The translations under genes were made by a program, and so were the position numbers. The notes under the pieces are model-generated. The model was given only the letters and a program-made list of their open reading frames with translations, did not search any database and was not told where the DNA came from. A stretch of DNA of 44,969 nt, from positions 1 to 44,969 of the forward strand of contig DASPQJ010000057.1 in assembly GCA_035625025.1 (NCBI GenBank), given 5' to 3'. The stretch is from Bog-793 sp035625025. GTDB lineage: Bacteria > Actinomycetota > Acidimicrobiia > Acidimicrobiales > Bog-793. Shown one piece after another: positions 32,708-40,554 of the stretch (positions are counted from its first letter, which is position 1; the number at the start of each line of letters is the position of its first letter).

Positions 32708-34007
32708 GTTGAGTCTCGTCCCGCATCGCCTCGTCCATCAGTTCGACGATGTCGCAGACACGCAGGTTCTCGTGACCGGTCGCCTTGGCGGCGTCGGCGA
32801 ACCTGGACACCTCATAAGGACAGCACACCGCCAGTACGTCGGCCCCAGTCTGGGCGGCCTCGCGCACCCGTCGCTCCGAAAGGCGCTCTGTCGTGTGGTC
32901 TCTTGTGAAACCGTCAAGCCACATGCCGCCGCCCCCGCCGCCGCAGCAGTAGGCATTCTCCCGACAGCGGCCCATCTCGATAAGTTCGATGCCGGGAATT
33001 GCCTCGAGCAGCAACCGGGGCGCGTCGTACTCACCGTTCCACCTTCCCAGGTAGCACGGATCGTGAAACGTCACCCGCAGGTTCAGCTCCCTCGCCCAGT
33101 CGATCTGGCCGACGAGCGGCGCGAGCAACTGTGTGTAGTGAAGCGCTTCGAATGTGTGCCCGCGCTGCGGGTACTCCTTGACGAGCGCGTTGAAGGCATG
33201 CGGGTCAGGCGTCACGATGCGGGCGAAATCGTATTTCGCGAGGATTGTCGCGACATCTTCGACGAGAGCGTCAAACAGGCCCTTTTCGCCCGCGAGACGC
33301 TGAGAGTCACCAAGCGTCTTCTCCTCCGGGCCAAGGATCGCCCAGTCAACGCCGAGCGCCGAGGCCACTCGGGCGAACGCGCGGGCCGCGTCCTGGCCCC
33401 GGGGGTGGAAACTCCAGTAGTCCTCCAAGTAGAAAAGCACATCGACCGGTGAGGGATCCTTGGCGAGGATCCGCACCGGAACCCCGGCGCTTTCGGCCCA
33501 CTGCGCCCGGCGCCGCTGGTTCTCGCCCAGCGCATTGCCTTGTCGGAAGGTCTTCTCGAAGACCTCCTGCAGCTCGGCCGGCACCTTCGCAGCAGTCAGT
33601 GCAGCCTCGCGGACCGCCAGCATGACAGCGATCATGTCGACCTGTTTCGGGCAGACCCTTAAGCAGTTCGCGCACGTCGTGCACAGCCACAGGTCGGCGT
33701 CGGTCAGCAGCTGAGATCCCGTCTGCAATTTGCGGTGGATCTTGCGCGGGCCGTAGTCGCCCACCATGTCGATCGGGCAGACCGGCACGCACCTGCCGCA
33801 GCCGTAACACCATTCGAGCGACTCGCCACCCGGCAGCGCTGAGATCGTGGCAAAACCGTCCGGGCCGCAATCCGTGAGGACCCGCGGCTCGAACATCCGG
33901 TTCCATCTGCCCGGGAGCTCGACTTCGCGCCCAGAGATAGTGGAGCAAACAGTCGCCTCCTCCACTTCCACGGCGATCGGCGGGACCTTCCGGCCACCGA
34001 CAGGCAC
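32700..34007 (-). CDS. sHdr Fe-S subunit, fused C2/B type (HdrD-like; B3-type)
   Basis: A 435-residue soluble protein. GTG 34007 is chosen because GGAGG sits 9 bases upstream; the frame opens earlier at a TTG. Two [4Fe-4S] motifs, CYGCGRCVPVCP (67-77) and CTTCANCLRVCP (109-119), are followed by two CCG domains. The first CCG copy has no cysteine (LGPEEKTLGDSQ, TPDPHAFNAL); the second is complete (FHDPCYLGRWNG, NAYCCGGGGGGMW, AVCCPYEVS). In sHdr clusters with a separate HdrC2 and HdrB2 these functions are split; here they are one chain, as in clusters I know as type II with sHdrB3. It should take electrons from or pass them to the sHdrA/C1/B1 core. Confidence 0.85.
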   Translation of the reverse strand: MPVGGRKVPPIAVEVEEATVCSTISGREVELPGRWNRMFEPRVLTDCGPDGFATISALPGGESLEWCYGCGRCVPVCPIDMVGDYGPRKIHRKLQTGSQLLTDADLWLCTTCANCLRVCPKQVDMIAVMLAVREAALTAAKVPAELQEVFEKTFRQGNALGENQRRRAQWAESAGVPVRILAKDPSPVDVLFYLEDYWSFHPRGQDAARAFARVASALGVDWAILGPEEKTLGDSQRLAGEKGLFDALVEDVATILAKYDFARIVTPDPHAFNALVKEYPQRGHTFEALHYTQLLAPLVGQIDWARELNLRVTFHDPCYLGRWNGEYDAPRLLLEAIPGIELIEMGRCRENAYCCGGGGGGMWLDGFTRDHTTERLSERRVREAAQTGADVLAVCCPYEVSRFADAAKATGHENLRVCDIVELMDEAMRDETQRG

Positions 34008-34011
34008 GGTC

Positions 34012-34779
34012 CTAACCCTCCAGGTGGCAGACGCCAAGCAATCGACGGACGAGGTCGGCCAGCGGCGGGATCACCCGGCCGAACTCCCGGGTGAAACGGA
34101 TCTGCAGGACCGTGCGCATGTAGACGCCGTAGACGGCGGCCAGCAAGACGTCGACCCCGAAAAGACCAGGACCTGCCGCCGTGAAGCCGGCTGCCTTGCC
34201 GGTCTCGTCGACAAAGGCCGTCGCCTGCCCGACTGAGAGGTACGTCGCGCCCCTCGAGGCGCTCGCAGCCAGATCCCACTCATCGGTCGTGACGAGCCCC
34301 AGCGCGCCGGTGCGGGTGGCGGGATCCCAGATCCACCTCGTCCACAACCAGTAGCGATCAGGCTCGGTGAAGTGCAGCAGTTCCGAGGAAAGATCGAAGC
34401 TGGAAGCCAAAAGCGCGGACTGCGCCGCGTACTCGCTGAGCAAGCCATCGAAACGGTCGATCCGCTCTTCGACCGCTGCTCCCTTCGTGAGAAGCCCGGC
34501 GATGGCGCCTGCCAGCTGCTTGGGGCCGATCGAGTCGATGATCTGGTCGGCACGCCTCCGGGTCGCGAACACCCAGCGCAGCACCTTGCGCAAGGCCGCT
34601 CTATCCAGCTGGGCCGGATCTCCGGACAACAGGTCTCGCAACGCCTCAGACTTGCGATCCAGATCAGCGGCGATGGCGTGCAGCTCCGCTTCGCTGATCT
34701 GGCCCAGAATCTCGCGCTGGAACTCCAGGGCGCTCGGCGTGTCGACTACTGGTCCGGTGACCACCAGACATTGCCTCAC
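34012..34779 (-). CDS. sHdrH, hypothetical protein of sHdr clusters
   Basis: A 255-residue protein from GTG 34779, overlapping the sHdrA stop as GTGA. It is largely helical (ISEAELHAIAADLDRKSEAL, VFATRRRADQIIDSIG), with no cysteine motif apart from two single cysteines and no signal peptide; the C-terminal half contains FGVDVLLAAVYGVYMRTVLQ. A protein of unknown function, sHdrH or Hyp, stands at exactly this place (after hdrA) in known sHdr operons, which is the main reason for the assignment. Its role is not established; it may be a structural subunit. Confidence 0.75.
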   Translation of the reverse strand: MRQCLVVTGPVVDTPSALEFQREILGQISEAELHAIAADLDRKSEALRDLLSGDPAQLDRAALRKVLRWVFATRRRADQIIDSIGPKQLAGAIAGLLTKGAAVEERIDRFDGLLSEYAAQSALLASSFDLSSELLHFTEPDRYWLWTRWIWDPATRTGALGLVTTDEWDLAASASRGATYLSVGQATAFVDETGKAAGFTAAGPGLFGVDVLLAAVYGVYMRTVLQIRFTREFGRVIPPLADLVRRLLGVCHLEG

Positions 34780-35873
34780 TTCGCCGCCGCGGTGGCACGC
34801 GACGTCAGGTAGCTGACCGCTTTCATGGCTGCACCGGCGGCCGACGAAACGGCGTCCTCCAGGTCAGCGGGTCCGAGGGCCGCTCCGCAGGCGAAGATCC
34901 CCTCCCGATCGGTACTGACAGGGTCGAGCGGTTTGGCGACGGCCTCAATGAACCCGTACTTGTTCTGCTTGACCCCGAGCAGCCTCGCGAGTTCACGGGT
35001 GCCCTGTGACGGCTCCATACCGACCGACAACACGACGAGGTCCATCAGGATCTCCATCGGCCGGCCCATCGTCGTGTCCTCGCCGCGAACGAGCAGGCGA
35101 TCCCCTTTCGGCAGCACTTCGGTGATCAGCCCCCTGACGTACTGGACATGGTGCTTCTCTTGGGCTGGCCAATAGATCTCGTTCTCCCAATAGCCGTACA
35201 TCCGCATGTCGATGTAGAAGATCAGCACCTTCGAACTCGGCAACATTTCCCGGATCTCGATCGCTTCTTTCGAAGCCACCCCGCAGCACACCTTCGAGCA
35301 GTACTCGTTGCCGATCTGGCGGTCCCGGCTGCCCACGCACTGGACGAAGCAGACCCGCTCTGGGGGCTGTCCATTGGAGGGACGAAGCACCCGGCCCTCG
35401 GAGAGCATCGCCTCGAGGTCAGCCTGGGTGATCACGTCGGGGAACTCGTAATACCCGTACATCTGGGTCGCCCGGCCGGGATCGAAGTGTTCGAACCCGG
35501 TGGCAATGACGACGGCGCCGCACTCGATCGTCTGGTCTCCGCCGGTCTGAGTCGCCGACGTCTCGGCGCGACGCAGGGTGAGTTCGAAAGCACCGGGTTC
35601 CCCCGCGGCGGCGACGAGCTCGGTGCCGAGCCGGATCTCGATGAGCGGGTTGGCAGTGACTAGGTCGATCATCTGACGGATCTGCGGTTGCGCCGGCGCG
35701 CCGAGTGGCGTCAGACCGCAGTAGTTCTCGGCGACCGGAGTGCCGCCGAGAAAGTCGCGCTGCTCTATCAGCACGGCTTTCCCACCGATCTCTGCAATTC
35801 CTTGGGCGGCGCGCAGTCCACCAGGTCCCCCGCCGATGACCGCAACCGTCTCAGAGGACATTTCGCACCTCAT
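34776..35873 (-). CDS. hdrA: sHdrA, FAD and [4Fe-4S] subunit
   Basis: A 365-residue HdrA-like flavoprotein; ATG 35873 overlaps the sHdrB1 stop (ATGA), with a second ATG at 35861 that has AGGTG close upstream. The FAD motif VIGGGPGGLRAAQG is at 12-25. The cluster cysteines are C175, C179, C192, C196 and C197 (CFVQCVGSRD and YCSKVCCG), and VVLSVGMEPSQ with FACGAALGPADLEDAVSSAA closes the FAD domain. It is shorter than methanogen HdrA because the ferredoxin and insertion domains are missing, as in all sHdrA. It is the electron hub of the complex. Confidence 0.92.
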   Translation of the reverse strand: MRCEMSSETVAVIGGGPGGLRAAQGIAEIGGKAVLIEQRDFLGGTPVAENYCGLTPLGAPAQPQIRQMIDLVTANPLIEIRLGTELVAAAGEPGAFELTLRRAETSATQTGGDQTIECGAVVIATGFEHFDPGRATQMYGYYEFPDVITQADLEAMLSEGRVLRPSNGQPPERVCFVQCVGSRDRQIGNEYCSKVCCGVASKEAIEIREMLPSSKVLIFYIDMRMYGYWENEIYWPAQEKHHVQYVRGLITEVLPKGDRLLVRGEDTTMGRPMEILMDLVVLSVGMEPSQGTRELARLLGVKQNKYGFIEAVAKPLDPVSTDREGIFACGAALGPADLEDAVSSAAGAAMKAVSYLTSRATAAAK

Positions 35874-37126
35874 TCGCCGTGTTCGTGCCCGACAGGAGCT
35901 ACCTGGGGCCGATCTTCGTCGTGCGCGCCATCGGCATCGTCCCAGTCGAGGTAACGCTTCTCGCCGCTCTCCAGCCGGCGCAGATCACTTTGAAACTCCG
36001 TCCATGCCTTCTCCCAGTCGATGCCCATCTTCTCGAGCAGCGGCCTGTAGTCGGCCGAGTGCCAGTGCAACTGGCACACGCGGTAGGGATGCGCCCCCAG
36101 TGCGAGTGCGGCGAACTGGGCATCGCTCATTACCGCGAGCCCGACGTTGTGCCCCTGCGCTCTGGCCGCGAACTGGCTCTTGTCGAGGGTCGTGACACAC
36201 CCAGTGTCGTGAGTCAGCACGACGTCGGGGTCGGCCTCCTCCTTCATCACTTCGATCTTGCGCAGCGTGGCAAAAGAACGGGTGAAGTCCCTCTGCACCA
36301 AGATGTGCCGGAAACCGAACCCACAACAGTCGAACCAAGTCGAGTAGTTGCGCACCTCGGCGCCAAGCGCTTCGGCGAGACTGGTCACAACGGCGGTCCG
36401 CTGACCTCCGTAGATGTCCGGGTCGTAGATAGCATCACCCGAGACGATCTTGTAGTAGTGGCACGCCGGATGGACGGTCACCACGATGCGCGAGACATCG
36501 CGAACCCGCTTGGCGGCGATCTCGTGGCGCAGGGCGTGGAGCCACTCCGAATAGTGAACGATCTCTTCGGGCAACACCAAGGGCTTGCCGAGCTTGGCCA
36601 TGATCTTGCGGACCTGCGCCCGCAGCTCCGGGTGCCGTATGAGCTGCTCGCGCACCTCCTTGTAGTGACCGTAGGAGGTGCCGCAATGAATCAGTGGGAA
36701 GTAACCCGTCTCGTGCGCGGCGGCAAAGTTGCGTACTGCCACCGCCGCCTGCGCCGCCACGTTGGAGGTCGCGCTCGCGTAGTAATTCCAAGCCGTGCAC
36801 GAGGTCTGGTCATGCGGATCGAAGTAGTCGTAGCCGAGCTTGCGCATCACCCAGAAGATGGACGTCGAGTAGCCCGGAATGTGGCCGCACTGACCACAGG
36901 ACTTGTGGTGCCACAGGTGCGTCTTCTGGATTCGCTTCTCGCGTCCGTACTTCGTCGTCACGCTGATCGCTTCCCTGTCGATCTTCTGCACGATCAACTC
37001 GCCCTGACGCTCAAGCTCGAGCAGTTCTGCACGGGGGTCCTCAAGAGCCCGCCGGTCAACGACGGGCTCGGCAGGTGGGATACGACCTCGACGCGGGTCG
37101 ATGGGGGTCTCCAGGGGAATGGTCAT
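35870..37126 (-). CDS. hdrB: sHdrB1, CCG-domain catalytic subunit
   Basis: A 418-residue HdrB-like protein, ATG 37126 overlapping sHdrC1. The second CCG motif is complete: C222 (HPACHYYK), C267-C268 (WFDCCGFGFRH) and C310 (HDTGCVTTLD), as for the noncubane [4Fe-4S] cluster site. The first is modified: C77xxC80 (HHKSCGQCGH), then single C110 (TSCTAWNYY) and C148 (IHCGTSYG). HdrB handles disulfide or sulfur substrates; here it is probably where the sulfane substrate is oxidised. A long N-terminal extension (about 65 residues) and a charged C-terminal tail are additions to the methanogen form. Confidence 0.92.
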   Translation of the reverse strand: MTIPLETPIDPRRGRIPPAEPVVDRRALEDPRAELLELERQGELIVQKIDREAISVTTKYGREKRIQKTHLWHHKSCGQCGHIPGYSTSIFWVMRKLGYDYFDPHDQTSCTAWNYYASATSNVAAQAAVAVRNFAAAHETGYFPLIHCGTSYGHYKEVREQLIRHPELRAQVRKIMAKLGKPLVLPEEIVHYSEWLHALRHEIAAKRVRDVSRIVVTVHPACHYYKIVSGDAIYDPDIYGGQRTAVVTSLAEALGAEVRNYSTWFDCCGFGFRHILVQRDFTRSFATLRKIEVMKEEADPDVVLTHDTGCVTTLDKSQFAARAQGHNVGLAVMSDAQFAALALGAHPYRVCQLHWHSADYRPLLEKMGIDWEKAWTEFQSDLRRLESGEKRYLDWDDADGAHDEDRPQVAPVGHEHGE

Positions 37127-37857
37127 GGCTCGAGGCCTTCTTCGTCGAGGCGATCCTCCATCAGCTCGGCCAGGATCGAGTGCAGGCCAGGGTCGACCTG
37201 GGCGATCATGTCGAGGGCACCGGTCTCGAACCAGATCAGGTACAGCTCGATCAGCGTTCTGTCGGCGACGGACCAGCCGGTGGATGTCGTGTGCATGGTC
37301 TCAGGCGGCAGCGCGCGGCGCCACAGATCAAGGTTGTCCGCCACGTCGGCCGTCTCAGGTCCCCAGTCCGGGAAGGCGTCCGGCCTCAGCATGTCCGGTG
37401 ACACCTGGGTACCGGTAGACATGATCTTGTAGATGATCCGGGAGTAACCGACCAGGGCCTCTTTGGCCGAGGCCAGCCCGCTGCGAACGGCTACTTCCCG
37501 CATGATCGTGATAATCCCGCCAGGGTTGTTGCCGCGCGGGCAGCGTAAACAGGAGAAGCACTGGGAGCACTCCCAGATGTCCTCCTGCATCTGCTGGTAG
37601 ATCAGCTCCACATCCATACGTGCGGCCGCCTGTGCGATCCGGCGCGGGCTGAAGTCGTAGAACTTGGCGGACGGGCAAGCACCAACGCAGATGCCGCACT
37701 CGTAACAGCCGTACAGGTAATCGCCGAAGCGAATATCGCTCTTGATCTGCTCGAACAGCCGCGCCTTCTCCTCATAGGGCACGTCGGTGTAGCCGGCGAC
37801 GTCGGCGACTTTGTAGTCGGCGTCCGCCTTTGCCCGTGGGATGGCCGTGACGCTCAT
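37123..37857 (-). CDS. hdrC: sHdrC1, 2x[4Fe-4S] subunit
   Basis: A 244-residue protein from ATG 37857 with two ferredoxin-like motifs: C51, C54, C57, C61 (CYECGICVGACP) and C97, C100, C103, C106 (CSQCFSCLRCP). The second is one residue shorter than usual (CxxCxxCxxCP in place of CxxCxxCxxxCP). The residues after it (RGNNPGGIITIMREVAVRSG) follow HdrC proteins. It relays electrons between HdrA and HdrB. It is followed by an ATGA overlap with sHdrB1 and lies 9 bases after dsrE. Confidence 0.92.
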   Translation of the reverse strand: MSVTAIPRAKADADYKVADVAGYTDVPYEEKARLFEQIKSDIRFGDYLYGCYECGICVGACPSAKFYDFSPRRIAQAAARMDVELIYQQMQEDIWECSQCFSCLRCPRGNNPGGIITIMREVAVRSGLASAKEALVGYSRIIYKIMSTGTQVSPDMLRPDAFPDWGPETADVADNLDLWRRALPPETMHTTSTGWSVADRTLIELYLIWFETGALDMIAQVDPGLHSILAELMEDRLDEEGLEP

Positions 37858-37866
37858 CGCGCGGGC

Positions 37867-38250
37867 CTAAAAGCTGATCACGGCATCGGCTGAAGCCGCG
37901 AGGTCATTGAAGGCTGCGCCGCCGATCACCTCGACGCCGTCGATCAGATCTTCGAGGACCAGATCGTTGAGCTCGAGCGACGGCTGGCAGACCAGCAGCC
38001 GGACGCCCAGACCGGTTGCCTGCTCAATGAAATGGCGCAACGGCTGGCCCTGGTCCCCCTTCGGGCCGATCTTGTCCACGACGTCCTTGCGCAACAAGGT
38101 GGGCCCGTACATCGTGAAGTAGATCATGACCTCGAACTCCATCGCGGCCGCGGCGGCCGCAAGGAAAAAGGGCGTCGCGCTGCGCCCTGGGTCGTCTGCG
38201 CCGTGTGTCTGCACGTAGAGGATCTTCGTCTCAGAGTCTTTGGCCCACAT
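37867..38250 (-). CDS. DsrE-family sulfur-carrier protein
   Basis: A 127-residue DsrE-like protein: ILYVQTHGADDPGRSATPFF, FEVMIYFTMYGPTLLRKDVV, and the Cys loop VRLLVCQPSLELNDLVLEDL with C88, then GVEVIGGAAFNDLAASADAV. In DsrE-type proteins that cysteine carries the persulfide received from TusA. It is shorter than the DsrE3A-like protein at the other end of the array. The start is ATG 38250, 12 bases after tusA. It probably delivers sulfur to the sHdr complex. Confidence 0.85.
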   Translation of the reverse strand: MWAKDSETKILYVQTHGADDPGRSATPFFLAAAAAAMEFEVMIYFTMYGPTLLRKDVVDKIGPKGDQGQPLRHFIEQATGLGVRLLVCQPSLELNDLVLEDLIDGVEVIGGAAFNDLAASADAVISF

Positions 38251-38262
38251 AGTCGGCTTCTG

Positions 38263-38511
38263 TCACCTCACACAACGGATGAAGACATGGAAGACCTCAG
38301 CTTGCCTGGTGATGCCGAGCAGTTCGTTGCCGGTGCGGCTGCACCACGCCCTCATGTCCGGCTCGACACCCGGGTCAGTGGCAAGTAGCTCGAGCGTCTG
38401 TCCCGGCGCGAGATTCCTGATCGCCTGTGCAGTCTTCAAGACGGGGAGTGGACACGCCGACCCGGTGCAGTCAACAACCTCGTCTGCGGGTCGAGTCGAG
38501 AGCTCGGACAC
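38263..38511 (-). CDS. tusA: TusA-family sulfur-carrier protein
   Basis: An 82-residue protein from GTG 38511 behind AAGGAG. The signature CPxP is at 20-23 (DCTGSACPLPVLKTAQAI): C20 is the persulfide cysteine and C15 is an extra one. TLELLATDPGVEPDMRAWCS and AEVFHVFIRC complete the small alpha/beta fold. TusA is the central sulfane-sulfur donor in sulfur oxidisers and can be loaded by cysteine desulfurases or rhodanese/DsrE proteins. It is the third gene of the operon, right before dsrE. Confidence 0.93.
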   Translation of the reverse strand: MSELSTRPADEVVDCTGSACPLPVLKTAQAIRNLAPGQTLELLATDPGVEPDMRAWCSRTGNELLGITRQAEVFHVFIRCVR

Positions 38512-38529
38512 AGCATTCTCCTTCTTGTC

Positions 38530-39231
38530 TCAGATCGAGAAGTCTTCTCCGGACCACACGCCGGCCTCGGACGGACGGACGTCGTGGCCGTGTACGTGTC
38601 CCTCTGCCACCGTCTCCAGCTCGTCGACGCGCTCTATCAGCGATTGCAGGCTGGCACCGAGGAGGTCCGGCACGAAGGCAGACTCGAGGTCCGGCCGGTC
38701 AGTCGCCCGGTGCGGATGACTGCGCGCGATGATCTGACCTGGCACGCCGACCACGACCGAGTTCGGAGGCACTGACTTCACGACGACCGCGTTAGCGCCG
38801 ATGCGGCTGTCGTCTCCGATCGTGATCGCCCCGAGGATCTTGGCCCCGGCCCCGATGGTGACCCGATTGCCCACGGTCGGGTGACGCTTCACCCGCTCGA
38901 GGCTCGTCCCGCCGAGGGTGACGCCTTGATAGATGGTCACCTCGTCACCGACCTCGGCCGTCTCGCCGATGACCACGCCGGTGGCATGGTCGATGAACAC
39001 GCCCTGGCCGAGAACCGCCGCTGGATGAATGTCGACCCCGGTGAGAAGGCGCGCCAGGCTGGAGCATCCCCGTGCGAGGAGTTTCAAGTCGTTTTGCCAG
39101 AGCCAGTGGCAAATGCGGTGGCTCCAGATGGCATGAACGCCCGAGTAGCAGATCGCGATCTCGAGCGACGACCGCGCCGCCGGGTCGCGCTCGCGGGCGG
39201 CGGCTAGGTCGCGTCGCAGGGTCTCGAACAT
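38530..39231 (-). CDS. cysE: Serine O-acetyltransferase
   Basis: A 233-residue enzyme: serine + acetyl-CoA give O-acetylserine. The N-terminal helices (MFETLRRDLAAARERDPAAR) precede the left-handed beta-helix with hexapeptide repeats; DIHPAAVLGQGVFIDHATGV and VIGETAEVGDEVTIYQGVTL contain the active-site His/Asp pair. The C-terminal tail is longer than usual. It is 2 bases from cysK. The acetyl-CoA link to the acetate module elsewhere in the window is only circumstantial. Its position at the operon head suggests that cysteine supply is co-regulated with sulfur oxidation. Confidence 0.94.
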   Translation of the reverse strand: MFETLRRDLAAARERDPAARSSLEIAICYSGVHAIWSHRICHWLWQNDLKLLARGCSSLARLLTGVDIHPAAVLGQGVFIDHATGVVIGETAEVGDEVTIYQGVTLGGTSLERVKRHPTVGNRVTIGAGAKILGAITIGDDSRIGANAVVVKSVPPNSVVVGVPGQIIARSHPHRATDRPDLESAFVPDLLGASLQSLIERVDELETVAEGHVHGHDVRPSEAGVWSGEDFSI

Positions 39232-39233
39232 GC

Positions 39234-40166
39234 TCAGTCGCTGAGCCCTTCGAACAGCGCCGTGGACAAGTAGCGCTCGCCGAAGGACGGAACGATCACG
39301 ACGATCAACTTGCCGGAATTCTCCGGGCGCCCAGCCACCTTGAGTGCTGCCCAGATGGCCGCCCCTGAGGAGATACCCACAAGCAGGCCCTCCTCGCGCG
39401 CTGCCCGACGGGCGAGAGCGAACGCATCGGCGTTCTCAACGGTGATGATCTCGTCGATGACGCCGGTGTCGAGGATCGCCGGAACGAAGCCCGCACCGAT
39501 GCCTTGGATCGGGTGGGGGCCCTTTTGGCCGCCCGAGAGGACCGGCGACGCCGCGGGTTCGACCGCCACCATCTCCACAGAGGACTTGCGCTCTTTGAGC
39601 ACCTGGCCGACGCCGGTGATGGTCCCCCCGGTGCCGACGCCGGAGATGACAATGTCAACCTTTCCGTCGGTGTCGTTCCAGATCTCCTCAGCGGTCGTAG
39701 CGCGGTGGATCGCAGGGTTGGCTGGGTTCTCGAACTGCTGGGGGATGAAGTATCTCGGTTCGCTCTTCGCGAGCTCCTCGGCCTTGCCGATCGCACCGGG
39801 CATGCCCTCGGGCCCAGGGGTCAAGATGAGCTCGGCCCCGTAAGCCCTGAGCAGCGCCCGACGCTCCTTGGACATGGTCTCGGGCATGGTGAACGCGCAA
39901 CGGTAGCCTCGGGCCGCGCACACCATCGCCAGCGCGATCCCGGTGTTGCCGCTCGTGGGCTCCAAGATGATCGTGTCGGGGTCGATCAGGCCGGCCTTCT
40001 CGGCGGCGTCGATCATCGCGACGCCGATACGGTCCTTCACGCTGTGCGCCGGGTTGAAGAACTCGAGCTTGGCCACGACCGTGGCCCCGCTATCCCCCGT
40101 GAGCCGACGCAGCCGCACCAGGGGCGTGTTCCCGATGAGCTGGGTGATGTCCTCAGCGATCTTCAT
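39234..40166 (-). CDS. cysK: Cysteine synthase (O-acetylserine sulfhydrylase)
   Basis: A 310-residue PLP enzyme; O-acetylserine + sulfide give cysteine. Signatures are TQLIGNTPLVRLRRL, the Schiff-base lysine in NPAHSVKDRIG, PTSGNTGIALAMV and the phosphate loop SGVGTGGTITGVG. The typical C-terminal IVVIVPSFGERYLSTALF is present, the YLST motif being characteristic of CysK. It is the first gene of the 19-gene array and the first target of the promoter region at 40195-40292. ATG 40166 follows GAGGGG at 11 bases. Confidence 0.95.
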   Translation of the reverse strand: MKIAEDITQLIGNTPLVRLRRLTGDSGATVVAKLEFFNPAHSVKDRIGVAMIDAAEKAGLIDPDTIILEPTSGNTGIALAMVCAARGYRCAFTMPETMSKERRALLRAYGAELILTPGPEGMPGAIGKAEELAKSEPRYFIPQQFENPANPAIHRATTAEEIWNDTDGKVDIVISGVGTGGTITGVGQVLKERKSSVEMVAVEPAASPVLSGGQKGPHPIQGIGAGFVPAILDTGVIDEIITVENADAFALARRAAREEGLLVGISSGAAIWAALKVAGRPENSGKLIVVIVPSFGERYLSTALFEGLSD

Positions 40167-40194
40167 GCTCGTCTCGCCCCTCGCATTCCGTCAC

Positions 40195-40214
40195 CCAAGC
40201 CGAGCCCGGCTTGG
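40195..40214 (-). promoter_or_regulatory. Leader hairpin of the sulfur-oxidation array
   Basis: CCAAGCCG-AGCC-CGGCTTGG is a perfect 8-bp stem with a 4-base loop, 28 bases upstream of the cysK start and inside the predicted 5' leader. It could control transcript stability or attenuation, or be an operator. Confidence 0.6.
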
Positions 40215-40225
40215 CGATAAATACC

Positions 40226-40254
40226 GTCATAATCATGCAATATGTCACATACAA
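40226..40254 (-). promoter_or_regulatory. Candidate promoter of the cysK-sHdr array
   Basis: On the minus strand TTGTAT (40249-40254) and TATGAC (40226-40231) are separated by exactly 17 bases in an AT-rich island (about 40216-40290) that stands out in this GC-rich window. The predicted start is near 40219, giving a leader of about 53 bases. Confidence 0.5.
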
Positions 40255-40292
40255 GACTAAGTCTATAGATAATCTTAATTACATCGTCTTGT
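40251..40292. promoter_or_regulatory. Nested inverted repeats (candidate operator) over the -35 of the array promoter
   Basis: AGACTAAGTCT (40254-40264) has perfect 5-base arms around a central A. ACAAGAC (40251-40257) and GTCTTGT (40286-40292) form an outer 7-base inverted repeat. They overlap or adjoin the predicted -35 and so could be the site for the regulator of the sulfur genes. The regulator itself is not encoded in this window in an obvious place. Confidence 0.5.
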
Positions 40293-40554
40293 CCAGTCAC
40301 GAAACCCTGAGCCAAGCCGAACGCAACCAGACGAGACCGCGGACCTCGAAGGCGCTGTGACCTCACTCTCAGCCGGGCGCTGGCTCGGTGACCGTCCGCC
40401 TTACTGCCACCGCGTCATCGAAGCCGGACCACATCAGAATCCGTCGCGAGCCGCATCAGACGCTCGATTGCAGCAATTCGTACCGGATCTCGAGACGGCA
40501 CCGGGCGTGCGACACATCTTCACCGTGCACTTCGCCGAGGGGGCGACAACCACG

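Noticed and set aside
35879..37432. A 517-residue open frame on the plus strand
   Set aside because: It lies exactly antisense to sHdrB1 and sHdrC1, has no family resemblance, and is a product of high-GC codon bias. The minus-strand genes have complete motifs.
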